64,000 nt of DNA from CAZLFQ01 sp964625465 (GCA_964625465.1 CAZVFD010000002.1:1-64000), one strand, 5' to 3'. Counted from the stretch's first letter, positions 15,124 to 24,282 are shown. Numbers and translations are program-made. Notes: a model not told the origin generated them from the letters alone.

Positions 15124-16272
15124 TTACCTCATACATGCAACTAGTTTAGGGTCTAGCAATCCACCTGGTTGTTGAATCACAATAGATGCAAGGTCTACGC
15201 CGAAAGTTAATATATCTTCGATATCTAATATGGAAAGTTCTTTGTCATAGAATTTTGAGAAATACCTTGCTGCTACGCCACCGCTGAATGCATCACCAGC
15301 GCCGAGTGTATTTATTGCATTATCTACTTTATTAGCAGGTACATGAACCAAGTGATCTTTAGTTATTCCATAAGCGCCAAGTTTGCCAACGGTAACAATT
15401 GCAAGTTGTTTTATTTTTAAGCCAGACTGAATTTGTGTCAGCAGTTTTTTTAGATCTGCATCATCCAGTGATTTTACTTTGCTGCGATATTTATGATTGA
15501 AGAAAGTAGAAATTCCTTCTTCAGCATTCATGGTCATTAAAGTAGAATTCCATGCAGTCTTTAAGACAAGGTTTTTATTATGTTCATCTGCAAGCAACCC
15601 TGCAAAGGTTGGTGGATAAAAAATTATGCTTTTCTTAAGTTCTAAAACTATATCTAAGATCTTACTAAAAACATTTTCACCAAACATATGTATACGACTT
15701 GTTTCTAATAGAATTACGTCAGCTTCTTCAACTTTTTCGCGGCAGAAAGTAAGATTGCTGTAAAGCTCGCTTGGTACTTTGAATGGGAAACGTAGAATAA
15801 CACGGTCTGTTTCATTCTCTAAAGTATAGATAAGAGATTTGCGTATTGATGCAAGTGCTACGCCATTATCGTAAAGTTGTATGTTGGATTTTTCAAGTTG
15901 CGTGCGTAAGAAATCGCCTTCAGCATCATCTTTAGTCGCGCCAATTAATCCACCTTCAGAATCGCAAAGAGAGGCCATGGTATGATGAAGTTTGCGGCAG
16001 GCTGAGCCACCTAAATAGAGTAGGGGTATTTCAATGGGGAGTGCTTGTTGTAATGCGTGTAACGCACTATTTAAGTTTTCGATTTCTTCTGAGATCTCAA
16101 GATTGTTTTTATCCCCAGGTCTATCGCCGCGTTGTTTAAGTAATGAGTAAACGTGGTCATATAAATCTAGGATTTTAGCTTGGTTATTAGCATCTTTAAT
16201 AAATGTCTTTAAATCCTCTCGTTTCATTAGAACGATGTCGAGTACTGGTGAATCTAATGCGAGGAATTTCAT
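15124..16272 (-). CDS. PfkB/ribokinase-family sugar or nucleoside kinase
   Basis: A 382-residue carbohydrate/nucleoside kinase. Signatures: LGGSACRKLHHTMASL near residues 85-100 (Gly-rich substrate-binding region, as in adenosine and ribokinases), GATKDDAEGDFL, and the PfkB signature 2 TLGAGDAFSGGVAARYF near residues 323-339 with the catalytic Asp in GAGDAF. The overall pattern resembles adenosine-kinase-like members, but substrate is not determined. The N-terminal 80 residues are longer than usual. It is the first gene of the operon ending in the LOG hydrolase; kinase plus phosphoribohydrolase could convert a nucleoside to base and ribose 5-phosphate (inference). Confidence 0.85.
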   Translation of the reverse strand: MKFLALDSPVLDIVLMKREDLKTFIKDANNQAKILDLYDHVYSLLKQRGDRPGDKNNLEISEEIENLNSALHALQQALPIEIPLLYLGGSACRKLHHTMASLCDSEGGLIGATKDDAEGDFLRTQLEKSNIQLYDNGVALASIRKSLIYTLENETDRVILRFPFKVPSELYSNLTFCREKVEEADVILLETSRIHMFGENVFSKILDIVLELKKSIIFYPPTFAGLLADEHNKNLVLKTAWNSTLMTMNAEEGISTFFNHKYRSKVKSLDDADLKKLLTQIQSGLKIKQLAIVTVGKLGAYGITKDHLVHVPANKVDNAINTLGAGDAFSGGVAARYFSKFYDKELSILDIEDILTFGVDLASIVIQQPGGLLDPKLVACMR

Positions 16273-16341
16273 TATAGAAAAAACTAAGGATTTAATATAT
16301 AATCACGTTATTATTTTACAGCATAATTGGGGGATAGCAAT

Positions 16342-16716
16342 ATGTCAGTTGGCCATTTAGTAGGAACATTATCAGAGCCAGTAAGTAATGGTTTATGCTT
16401 GGTGTTTATTAATAACAAAATAGCGTGTACTGGTTTTTCGTTTGTGGTGCATGAATTTATAGTTGAGCCGATTGTTGACTCTTCTATATACGCTACTATT
16501 GAATCAGTTGTTCAAGATGGGAATTCAATTTTTGAGGATTTTGATCTATATCATTTTGGAAGTAAGCTTGCAGGGTCCTTAACCCTGAGCAAGGTTGTAG
16601 AGCATTTTTTTGGCGAATCAATTTTAATATCTGCAATTAGCGGCGTAACTGGCAGCTATCTCGCTGATTCTGTGTATCACCACTTTGCATCAAATCATAC
16701 ATCGTCTGAGATTTAG
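16342..16716 (+). CDS. Unknown small hydrophobic protein
   Basis: A 124-residue protein, unrecognised, moderately hydrophobic with Ser/Gly-rich stretches (LISAISGVTGSYLADSVY) and no clear signal peptide. ATG at 16342 follows a TTGGGGGAT ribosome-binding stretch; an in-frame TTG at 16327 is less likely. Its last 80 bases overlap the 3' end of the convergent GST gene, and both frames stay open there. The region 16272-16342 separates it from the divergent PfkB operon. Confidence 0.55.
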   Translation: MSVGHLVGTLSEPVSNGLCLVFINNKIACTGFSFVVHEFIVEPIVDSSIYATIESVVQDGNSIFEDFDLYHFGSKLAGSLTLSKVVEHFFGESILISAISGVTGSYLADSVYHHFASNHTSSEI

Positions 16717-17326
16717 CTTTTATATAGTTTGCAAAATCTTCTGCAAAACTTTCGCGAACTGATTTCTTTACGTATTCTTGAGCTACCAGATTCTCTGCCC
16801 ATTTTTTAACTTTAGTGTTCTGGAATTTTTCATCGTTCCATAGGAAATCGAAGTATTGCATGCGGAAGAAAATTGGAGCGTACGAACTATCTATTATAGA
16901 AAATTGTTTTTTGAAGAAGCCAGAATCAGAAATAACACTCTCAAGCTTCGCTAATTTTTCAAAGAATTTTGCTGATAAATTGCTAGGGTTTGATGAGCCA
17001 AGGATCGAAAAAAAATCCATTAGTACAGATGATGAATATTCTATCCAAGCCCTTTCTTTAGCTTTGTCTAGAGGGTCGTTAGATAGAGTTTTTTCGCCAA
17101 CTGTTTCGTCTAAGTATTCATTTATCACAGCGGACTCGAATAAAACATCTTTGTCATTTACAACAAGCACTGGCACTTTACCTAGAGGAGAAAGTTTTAA
17201 AAACCAATCAGGTTTATTTGCTAGATCGATATAATCAATATCAAATTTTTGTTTTTTGTAATTTAAAGTGATAGCGGCTCTTTGAACATAAGGACATACC
17301 GCGAAACTAATTAGTTTTAAATTCAT
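16637..17326 (-). CDS. Glutathione S-transferase family protein
   Basis: A 229-residue GST-like protein. The N-terminal thioredoxin-like domain has SFAVCPYVQRAAITL near residues 7-21 (Cys rather than Ser/Tyr as the probable active residue, as in omega/DHAR/CLIC-like GSTs), LSPLGKVPVLV near 45-55 and the glutathione-binding turn FESAVINEYLDE near 63-74. A helical C-terminal domain follows. Likely a glutathione-dependent thiol transferase or redox protein in the cytoplasm. The last 20 residues after NYIKAKSQT may be an extension produced by 3' overlap with the gene at 16342. Confidence 0.85.
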   Translation of the reverse strand: MNLKLISFAVCPYVQRAAITLNYKKQKFDIDYIDLANKPDWFLKLSPLGKVPVLVVNDKDVLFESAVINEYLDETVGEKTLSNDPLDKAKERAWIEYSSSVLMDFFSILGSSNPSNLSAKFFEKLAKLESVISDSGFFKKQFSIIDSSYAPIFFRMQYFDFLWNDEKFQNTKVKKWAENLVAQEYVKKSVRESFAEDFANYIKAKSQTMYDLMQSGDTQNQRDSCQLRR

Positions 17327-17468
17327 GTTTTTCTCCTGTAGACCAAATTAACTTATATCAAAATAAAATTAATAAAATATTTTTTTATTGCTGATGATAA
17401 CTCTCTCTGCAAGAATTTATGTGACTCAAGTATCTGAGTCGTTCAACAACCAAAATAGGTATCTATTT

Positions 17469-18071
17469 ATGACAAATCAATTTGCAGGATTATTCTCTAA
17501 GTTCAAATGCCAAGATTTCGCTGACGCATCTAAAGATGCAAGCAGTAGAGAGTTTTTAAAATCATTACACAAAGCATGGAAAGGCGTGGAAAAAGGCCTG
17601 CCAGAAAAAGCTAAAGATGTGACAGACATTGGTGTGTACACAAAAGCTATGAGTGAGCTAGGTGATTTTGTTGTTGGTGCTGGGAAAATGAACTGGGATA
17701 AACCAGCGACTACGGAAATGTGTGTAGTGACAGAAATGCTGAAAGAGTTCGATTCATCGCACTACAGACAATCTAAAAAGCTTTTAGATGCGGCAAATGT
17801 TGGGGTAAAAAAGCTTTGTAAAGATGCTGCCACAGATGCGATTTTAGATGTTATGGAAAAGCGTCTATCTGCTATGGAAAAATTAGATTCTATGGCGTCT
17901 GATAAAAATTGGGATGGTTTGAGAGTGTTTGTGAGAGATATTTCTCCATTTAATGATATGGCAATGGATAAGTCTGAAACAAAAGATAGAGCTGAGTTTA
18001 TTGAAGAATGTGCTGATGCATCTTCAGGGTTTGTAGTTGCAGCTATGGAGTCAATGCATACTGATCTATAG
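17469..18071 (+). CDS. Unknown helical cytoplasmic protein
   Basis: A protein of about 200 residues, unrecognised, largely helical, Lys/Asp/Met-rich, no membrane segment or signal peptide. ATG at 17469 (MTNQFAGLF) was preferred to an open extension to 17388, because the extension has a different character and no ribosome binding site. The sequence shows loosely repeated helices. It stands alone, ending at the inverted repeat 18082-18114, convergent with the FliJ-like gene. Confidence 0.6.
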   Translation: MTNQFAGLFSKFKCQDFADASKDASSREFLKSLHKAWKGVEKGLPEKAKDVTDIGVYTKAMSELGDFVVGAGKMNWDKPATTEMCVVTEMLKEFDSSHYRQSKKLLDAANVGVKKLCKDAATDAILDVMEKRLSAMEKLDSMASDKNWDGLRVFVRDISPFNDMAMDKSETKDRAEFIEECADASSGFVVAAMESMHTDL

Positions 18072-18081
18072 ACTAAATAAT

Positions 18082-18114
18082 TTGGTAGGTATGGTCTAGA
18101 TTCATGCCTACCAA
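18082..18114. terminator. Inverted repeat between convergent genes
   Basis: TTGGTAGGTATG and CATGCCTACCAA form a 12-bp stem with one G-U pair and a 9-base loop. The T runs are weak. It probably terminates both the gene at 17469 and the FliJ-like gene. Confidence 0.6.
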
Positions 18115-18123
18115 TTTGCAATT

Positions 18124-18537
18124 TTAGTTAGCGATTCGCCTTATTCCAATTTCATCAAGTAGCTTCGATTCTTCCATTTCAAGCCTGTCTTTTTTAGCCT
18201 GTAAGTATCTGTTAATTAATATCTCATATTGTTTTAAGGTACGGAATTGCTCGAATAATTTGTCTTGTATTTCTTGGATAAGAGTCTTTGTTTTAACGAT
18301 CTCATCTGCAATATTCATCTGTCTATTTTTATTGCTTTTATAAAAGTTTTCATAGGTGTGTTTATACTCAACTTTTTCTGCAGCAAATTTTTGTTCTTGT
18401 GCCAACTCGTCTTTAAGTAACTGAAGTTTATTGTAAAGTTGGTCCAGCTTATTTTCAGCGTTAACTTTTTCAATGCGAGATTGTTCAATCTCTTTTTCTA
18501 TCTTTTTTATTAGTTTTTGAAGTAGCTTAGGTTTCAT
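18124..18537 (-). CDS. Coiled-coil protein, FliJ-like export chaperone candidate
   Basis: A 137-residue protein that is nearly one long charged coiled coil (IEKEIEQSRIEKVNAENKL onward), without membrane segments. Length, all-helical nature and the pattern of the C-terminal helix match FliJ, the antiparallel coiled coil that links the flagellar export ATPase to the export gate. fliO and fliP elsewhere in the window make a flagellar role plausible. Coiled coils are easily mistaken for one another, so this is a tentative call; an unrelated structural coiled-coil protein is the alternative. Confidence 0.5.
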   Translation of the reverse strand: MKPKLLQKLIKKIEKEIEQSRIEKVNAENKLDQLYNKLQLLKDELAQEQKFAAEKVEYKHTYENFYKSNKNRQMNIADEIVKTKTLIQEIQDKLFEQFRTLKQYEILINRYLQAKKDRLEMEESKLLDEIGIRRIAN

Positions 18538-18602
18538 AATAGAGTTGTGTACCGCTGTTTTATTAGGCTACTAAATTAACTGTCCCAAATCAACAGAATC
18601 CC

Positions 18603-18631
18603 TTGACTAAAAGGCAATTTTGCAATAAATC
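18603..18631 (+). promoter_or_regulatory. Candidate promoter of atpDC
   Basis: TTGACT at 18603-18608, a 17-base spacer, then TAAATC at 18626-18631 as a weak -10. It lies 35 bases before the atpD start. Confidence 0.45.
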
Positions 18632-18665
18632 TAACCTCAACTAAAAATAGTAGGATGAGTGGTAA

Positions 18666-20093
18666 ATGGCTAAAAACATAGGTTTTGTAAAACAGATTAT
18701 CGGTGCGGTAGTAGATGTAGAGTTCCCAAACGGTGAGCTTCCTGCTATATTAAACGCCATTATTTGCAAACATGAAGGCAAAGACCTTGTAATGGAAGTT
18801 GCGCAGCACGTTGGTGAGAATACAGTAAGAGCTGTGGCTATGGATACAACTGATGGTTTAACCCGTGGGACAGAAGTTACAGATGCTGGCAAACCTATCG
18901 CGGTTCCTGTGGGACGTGAAGTATTAGGACGTATCATGAATGTGATTGGTGAGCCAATCGATGAGCGTGGTGCAATTAAAACTAAGAAAACTTCGCCAAT
19001 TCATAGAGAAGCACCAAGCTTAGAAGATCAATCAACTGCTTCTGAAATTCTAGTTACAGGTATTAAAGTTATCGATCTTTTAGCTCCATATGCAAAAGGT
19101 GGTAAAATTGGTCTATTCGGTGGTGCAGGCGTAGGTAAAACTGTACTAATTATGGAATTAATTAATAACGTTGCTAAAGCCCACGGCGGTTTCTCAGTAT
19201 TCGCAGGTGTTGGTGAGCGTACTCGTGAAGGTAACGATCTATATAGAGAAATGATCGAGTCGAAGGTTATCGATCTTGAACATCCAGAAAAATCAAAAGT
19301 AGCACTTGTTTACGGGCAAATGAATGAACCACCAGGGGCGCGTGCACGTGTGGGTCTTTCAGGTCTTACCCAAGCTGAATATTTTAGAGATGAAGAAGGG
19401 CAAGACGTGTTATTCTTCGTGGATAATATTTTCCGTTTCACTCAAGCAGGTTCAGAAGTATCTGCGCTATTAGGCCGTATTCCTTCTGCGGTAGGTTACC
19501 AGCCTACACTAGGAACTGAGATGGGTACACTGCAAGAGCGTATTACATCAACAAGGAAGGGTTCAATTACTTCAGTGCAAGCGATTTACGTTCCTGCGGA
19601 TGACTTGACCGACCCAGCTCCTGCGGCATCATTCGCGCACTTAGATGCGACAACAGTATTATCACGTCAGATTGCAGAGATTGGTATTTATCCAGCGGTA
19701 GATCCACTTGATTCAACATCGCAAATGTTGACAATGGACATAGTTGGTGAAGAGCATTATAACGTTGCGCGTGAAGTGCAAAGAATTCTTCAGACTTACA
19801 AATCATTGCAAGATATTATCGCGATTCTTGGTATGGATGAGCTATCGGAAGAAGACAAATTGGTGGTAAGCCGTGCGCGTAGAATTCAAAGATTCTTATC
19901 TCAGCCATTCCACGTAGCAGAAGTGTTTACAGGGTCGCCTGGGAAATTCGTTTCGTTGGAAGAAACTATTCGTGGTTTCAAAGGATTGATCGAAGGTAAG
20001 TATGACGATCTTCCAGAAGCTGCATTCTACATGGTTGGTTCAATCGACGAAGCACTAGAGAAAGCGAAAAAGTTAATGCGTGAGGCAGCGTGA
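18666..20093 (+). CDS. atpD: F1 ATP synthase beta subunit
   Basis: A 475-residue catalytic beta subunit of F1F0 ATP synthase. Walker A GGAGVGKTV near residues 154-162, the catalytic GERTREGND region, Walker B VLFFVDNIFR and ALLGRIPSAVGYQPTL are all visible. Length is standard. It is followed by atpC with a 4-base overlap (GTGA). Unusually, atpD-atpC stand apart from atpH-atpA-atpG, which lie about 38 kb away on the other strand. Confidence 0.98.
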   Translation: MAKNIGFVKQIIGAVVDVEFPNGELPAILNAIICKHEGKDLVMEVAQHVGENTVRAVAMDTTDGLTRGTEVTDAGKPIAVPVGREVLGRIMNVIGEPIDERGAIKTKKTSPIHREAPSLEDQSTASEILVTGIKVIDLLAPYAKGGKIGLFGGAGVGKTVLIMELINNVAKAHGGFSVFAGVGERTREGNDLYREMIESKVIDLEHPEKSKVALVYGQMNEPPGARARVGLSGLTQAEYFRDEEGQDVLFFVDNIFRFTQAGSEVSALLGRIPSAVGYQPTLGTEMGTLQERITSTRKGSITSVQAIYVPADDLTDPAPAASFAHLDATTVLSRQIAEIGIYPAVDPLDSTSQMLTMDIVGEEHYNVAREVQRILQTYKSLQDIIAILGMDELSEEDKLVVSRARRIQRFLSQPFHVAEVFTGSPGKFVSLEETIRGFKGLIEGKYDDLPEAAFYMVGSIDEALEKAKKLMREAA

Positions 20094-20500
20094 GTTCAAA
20101 AGAATTCCAATTATCAATAATAACACCCGAAGGTAAATTATTCGATGCGGAAGCTGTCGAAGTGAATTTACCTGGTTCGGAAGGTAGATTTGGCGTTCTA
20201 GCAGGACATATGAATTTGGTTTCTACATTAAAACCAGGTGTTGTTGAACTGCGTGCAAAGGGTGATAAGGAACCTAAATTCCTAGTGGTTTATGATGGAT
20301 TAGCGGAGATTAACAATGAATCTTGCTCGGTCTTAGTTGAGAAGGGTGCGTACCCTAAAGATATGAAAGTTGAAGATATCAATTCACTTCTTGAAGTTGC
20401 AAAAAAGGAATTAGCAACCGCGGAAACTCAAGTTGCACAAGACTCTGCGAAAAAAGATATTGAATACTTAGGCGCGCTTTTGGGATTGAAGAAAAGCTAA
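20090..20500 (+). CDS. atpC: F1 ATP synthase epsilon subunit
   Basis: A 136-residue epsilon subunit. The N-terminal beta-sandwich is visible: FQLSIITPEGKLFDAEA, VNLPGSEGRFGVLAGHMNLVSTLKPG; a helical C-terminal hairpin follows (VAKKELATAETQVAQ). It links the rotor shaft to the c-ring and regulates the enzyme. The start is GTG at 20090, overlapping the atpD stop by 4 bases. An ankyrin-type gene follows 19 bases later. Confidence 0.95.
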   Translation: MSSKEFQLSIITPEGKLFDAEAVEVNLPGSEGRFGVLAGHMNLVSTLKPGVVELRAKGDKEPKFLVVYDGLAEINNESCSVLVEKGAYPKDMKVEDINSLLEVAKKELATAETQVAQDSAKKDIEYLGALLGLKKS

Positions 20501-20519
20501 TAACTAATGAGGTCTGCTT

Positions 20520-21608
20520 GTGAATGGAAAAGACCTTGCTAATAAACAAATTGCTCAATCGATAAACGATCGCTTCTTTAGGTTTTTTGCTGCTAAACAA
20601 AATGGCGCAACTTTCAACGAAAAAGAATGTCAAAAACTTGCTGATGATTTATGGTCACTACGCAGCCATGGGAACTATGTTGAACTGTATAAGATTGCGC
20701 TAAGAGCAAATGCAGAAGGATTTAACCCCATGCACCTTGCATGCATGACGGGAGAGCATGGGGTTATTGAGTTAATAATAGAGTCTTTTAAGTTTAAGTG
20801 GTATCAGGCAGACTTATTGAGTTTTGTAATTTCGCCAAGTGAAAATGAGGAAAAGCAAACTCCACAGCATTTAGCTTTGGAAAATGATGATGATATTGCG
20901 TTTGAAATATTGCTCAGAGGAGTAAGAAGCGAACCTGAAGTGATGAAAAAATTTATGACACCAAATAATGCTGGTCAGACAGTTTTTCACATTGCTGCAA
21001 GAGATGGTAAGGATGTAGTAGTAGGACTGATGTGCCAATTAGCTTGGGGCAAGGAGGTGATAGCATTGATGTTAAATCCAACTCAATACACTCCAGCCCT
21101 ATTCCTTGCGCTTTTGAATATGTCCTGCCACAAACCTGAGCAGCATAGTTCTAAGACCTTAAGTTTTGCAGTTACAATAATATATTTAGTGCGCTTTCTA
21201 AAAGAAAACATTGAATATGCTAAGGAAGTAATTGGCTTTAAGCGTAATGATTTAAGTTTGTTGCAGCATACAGCGCTTGCTGCGGCCAATGCCGATTGTT
21301 TTTGGCTCATACCGCTTATATTAGATTTTATTAAAACGATTTATCCAGATTTTGTAATTAGTAAAGCAGATGCAGCATTCATTATCCAGTTATCTCCTCG
21401 TAAGAAATTTTCTGAGATACCTTCTATTTCAATAAATAGTTTAAATACTTCGATAAGCAACAATCAGCCTGAGGCAGTTAGTCTGGAAAGTAAAGCATCT
21501 CAAGCTGCAATGCCTACACATGCTAGTAGGACACAAGTTGTTATTCCTACTGAGATATTTAAATATATTTCAGGTACTAAAGAGACAGCGTTAGAAAATC
21601 AACGTTAG
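20520..21608 (+). CDS. Ankyrin-repeat protein
   Basis: A 362-residue protein with at least three ankyrin-type repeats in its first half: FNPMHLACMTGEHGVIEL near residues 64-81, QTPQHLALENDDDIAFEILL near 106-125, and QTVFHIAARDGKDVVVGL near 145-162. The second half is helical and ends in a Ser/Asn-rich tail. Ankyrin proteins bind other proteins and are common effectors in Rickettsiales; the target is unknown. GTG start at 20520 behind a TGAGGT site. It lies 19 bases downstream of atpC on the same strand, so it may be transcribed by read-through from the ATP synthase promoter. Confidence 0.78.
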   Translation: MNGKDLANKQIAQSINDRFFRFFAAKQNGATFNEKECQKLADDLWSLRSHGNYVELYKIALRANAEGFNPMHLACMTGEHGVIELIIESFKFKWYQADLLSFVISPSENEEKQTPQHLALENDDDIAFEILLRGVRSEPEVMKKFMTPNNAGQTVFHIAARDGKDVVVGLMCQLAWGKEVIALMLNPTQYTPALFLALLNMSCHKPEQHSSKTLSFAVTIIYLVRFLKENIEYAKEVIGFKRNDLSLLQHTALAAANADCFWLIPLILDFIKTIYPDFVISKADAAFIIQLSPRKKFSEIPSISINSLNTSISNNQPEAVSLESKASQAAMPTHASRTQVVIPTEIFKYISGTKETALENQR

Positions 21609-21627
21609 AAACTATTTTAGAAGTTTA

Positions 21628-23451
21628 TCATTCGACCGTAACTGACTTAGCTAAATTTCTTGGTTGATCCACATTTTTACCTAAGACAACTGCCATATGA
21701 TAAGCCAATAATTGGGTTGCAATTGCATAAAGAATAGGGCGAGAGATAGCATCTCCTTTTGGAAGAACCACTATGTTGTTTGTCAATTTTTTAAATGCAT
21801 CGGCGCCGTCTTTATCGCAAAATGCGATAATGTTTCCTGAGCGTGAATAAACTTCATAAACATTTGATGATGTTTTGCCAAATAGTTCATCTGAAGGAGA
21901 GATGACAACAATCGGTAGCTTCTCATCTACTAAAGCGATTGGCCCGTGTTTAAGTTCTCCTGATGCTATCCCTTCTGCATGAATATAAGAAAGTTCTTTT
22001 AGTTTTAGCGCGCCTTCTAACGCAATAGCATAAGAAGTTCCTCGCCCTATGTAAATCATGCTGTTAGCCCCTGAAACTTGGCTGGCCAATGCTTTGATAG
22101 CATCGCTTAATTCAAGAGTCTGTGTAATTAGAGTGGGTAGCTCGTGTAATCCATAAATTTCTTTATGGAATAGTTTCTCATCTAAGTTCTTACGTTCAAA
22201 AGCTGATTCTAAACATAACATGCCAAGAAGTAATGCTTGGGCAGAAAACGCTTTGGTTGATGCAACCCCAATTTCGAATCCAGCTAAAATTGGCAGTGAA
22301 TAATCAGCTGTGTTTGCAATAGAGCTTTCTGTGACGTTTACTAATGCTAACGTTTTAACACCGTGTTCTTTGCAATATTTAAGCGCTGCTAAAGTATCAG
22401 CAGTTTCACCAGATTGTGATATAAACATGGCTAGTGAATTTTTTGCAAATACAACGTTTCTGTATCTGAATTCAGAAGCGATATCAATTTCTACGGGGAT
22501 TTTAGCAAATGTTTCAAACCAGTATTTTGCCAGCATTGCAGAGTGGTATGATGTGCCGCACGCAACTATATACAGTCTTTCTATTTTATTCCAATCTAAG
22601 TCTAGTTTTCCAAATGTGAATTTGTTAGTGGTCTTGTCGAAGTAGTGGTTGAATGACTTGCTAACTACATTTGGTTGCTCGTAAATTTCTTTTAGCATGA
22701 AGTGTTCGAAATCGCCTTTGCCGACTACGTTTACGTCGTTGGCGATTTTTTTTACTGGCCTTTCTACTAAGAGGCCATCCTTAGTTAAAATTTTATACTC
22801 TTTTTTATACAGTACGGCGATTTCATCGTCATCAAGGTAGATTAACTTATCTGTAAACGGTGCTAGAGCTAATGCATCTGATCCTAAGTACATTTCATCT
22901 TTCCCTACGCCAACTGCAAGTGGTGCACCACGTTTCATGCCAATCATAAGGTTATCATTGTCAGCGAATATAACGCCAACCGCAAACATGCCTTCTAGTT
23001 CTTGGAAAGCAGCTTTAACAGATTCTAAATGACCTAATCCTTTGGTGCTGTGATAATTTATTAGTGCAGCCATTACCTCTGTGTCTGTATCACTTTCAAA
23101 CTTATGGCCAGCTTTTGATAACTTGTCTCTGAGTTCGCTGTGATTTTCAATAATTCCATTATGAACTACAACTAAATTGCCTACTTTATGAGGATGAGCA
23201 TTTTTAACGTTTGGTAAGCCGTGTGTGGCCCAACGTGTGTGGCCTATGCCTATATTGCCACTTAATGGATTGTTAGCAACTTCAGCATCTAAAGCATTGA
23301 TTTTGCCTGCAACTTTACGTATGTCAATTTGCCCATTATTTATGATTGCAACGCCTGCGGAATCATAACCTCTGTATTCCAGACGGTACAGTGAGCCGAT
23401 GATCCTATCTACAACGTTCTTTGCGCCGACAATTCCGACAATTCCGCACAT
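21628..23451 (-). CDS. glmS: Glucosamine-6-phosphate synthase (isomerizing)
   Basis: A 607-residue glutamine-fructose-6-phosphate aminotransferase, making glucosamine 6-phosphate for peptidoglycan and LPS. The N-terminal Ntn glutaminase domain begins MCGIVGIVG with catalytic Cys2, and has GHTRWATHG near residues 73-81 and GDFEHFMLKEI as the domain linker. Two SIS sugar-isomerase domains follow (ACGTSYHSAM, SQSGETADT, and the C-terminal PRNLAKSVTVE). Length is standard. No upstream ribozyme or riboswitch was recognised. Convergent with the ankyrin gene. Confidence 0.97.
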   Translation of the reverse strand: MCGIVGIVGAKNVVDRIIGSLYRLEYRGYDSAGVAIINNGQIDIRKVAGKINALDAEVANNPLSGNIGIGHTRWATHGLPNVKNAHPHKVGNLVVVHNGIIENHSELRDKLSKAGHKFESDTDTEVMAALINYHSTKGLGHLESVKAAFQELEGMFAVGVIFADNDNLMIGMKRGAPLAVGVGKDEMYLGSDALALAPFTDKLIYLDDDEIAVLYKKEYKILTKDGLLVERPVKKIANDVNVVGKGDFEHFMLKEIYEQPNVVSKSFNHYFDKTTNKFTFGKLDLDWNKIERLYIVACGTSYHSAMLAKYWFETFAKIPVEIDIASEFRYRNVVFAKNSLAMFISQSGETADTLAALKYCKEHGVKTLALVNVTESSIANTADYSLPILAGFEIGVASTKAFSAQALLLGMLCLESAFERKNLDEKLFHKEIYGLHELPTLITQTLELSDAIKALASQVSGANSMIYIGRGTSYAIALEGALKLKELSYIHAEGIASGELKHGPIALVDEKLPIVVISPSDELFGKTSSNVYEVYSRSGNIIAFCDKDGADAFKKLTNNIVVLPKGDAISRPILYAIATQLLAYHMAVVLGKNVDQPRNLAKSVTVE

Positions 23452-23599
23452 ATTGCAATACTCTCAATAATTAAAATGATATTATAGTAAATTTCTTACA
23501 GGATTGCAATCATCAGAAAAGTATTGATTTCCTCACGAAATCATGGTTAAACTTCTATAGTATTGTATTAATTACAAATGATTAAGTAGGAATTTAACT

Positions 23600-24199
23600 A
23601 TGCAGCAAGGCAAGAAAAATACAGCTCAGCAAAGCAACCAAAGAGCGCAAGAGACATCAAACAATGGTTCTAATGTTTGGAATTTTAACGAATTTAAAAA
23701 AGGAACAGAGGCTTGGAATAAAGCTTGGACCGACATGTTTGCTCATAATGGAAACTCTGAAAAATGGAATCAGACCTTTAATCAAGGCAATAAGAATTTC
23801 TCAAGTTGGATGACTGCTTGGAATCAATGTACAACTACATGTTCAGAAGCAGCAACAGAATATACACAAACTTGGATGCAAAAATGTACAGAAGGCCAGA
23901 CCCAGTGTTATGCATACTGGAATCAGTGTGGAGAGCGCTATTATCAGTTTTATGGAGAGTATGTAAAACTTCTTCAATCTTCATTTAATTGCAGAACCCA
24001 AGAGCAATGTGCTAGCTGGACGCAAGAATGTACAACCGCTGCTCAAGAATTTTATAGAGAGAATTGTGCACAAGCAGCTCAAGCATCAGTTGATTGCCAA
24101 GAAAGAATTGGTCAGCCGCTTATAAAGCAAGCATTTAATTGGCAAGATAGATGCTGGAAAGCTTGGTCAAAATATGCCAAGAATACTTGGAACTTTTAA
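23600..24199 (+). CDS. Phasin-like protein rich in Trp and Cys
   Basis: A 199-residue helical protein with the layout of phasins (long amphipathic helices, Gln/Asn/Ala-rich, no signal peptide). Composition is odd: I count 13 Trp and 11 Cys, against few in ordinary phasins. The aromatic residues recur in motifs such as FKKGTEAWNKAW, FSSWMTAWNQC and DRCWKAWSKYAKNTWNF. Phasins coat polyhydroxyalkanoate granules; no PHA synthase gene is in this window, and the call rests on general pattern rather than a decisive motif. An own ribosome binding site (AGTAGGAA) lies upstream. Confidence 0.5.
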   Translation: MQQGKKNTAQQSNQRAQETSNNGSNVWNFNEFKKGTEAWNKAWTDMFAHNGNSEKWNQTFNQGNKNFSSWMTAWNQCTTTCSEAATEYTQTWMQKCTEGQTQCYAYWNQCGERYYQFYGEYVKLLQSSFNCRTQEQCASWTQECTTAAQEFYRENCAQAAQASVDCQERIGQPLIKQAFNWQDRCWKAWSKYAKNTWNF

Positions 24200-24282
24200 T
24201 CTTTGGGAAAAAGTTTGATTAAGTGACTGAGCTTTCGGTCACTCGTCTTGCTTTAATAAGATTAACGACTGAATTAAAGGCT

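Noticed and set aside
21609..23599. glmS ribozyme/riboswitch
   Set aside because: The 148-base region upstream of glmS shows none of the conserved ribozyme core, and the element is not expected in Alphaproteobacteria.
24224..24243. AGTGAC/GTCACT hairpin after the phasin-like gene
   Set aside because: Only a 6-bp stem with a 10-base loop and no T run; too weak to call a terminator.
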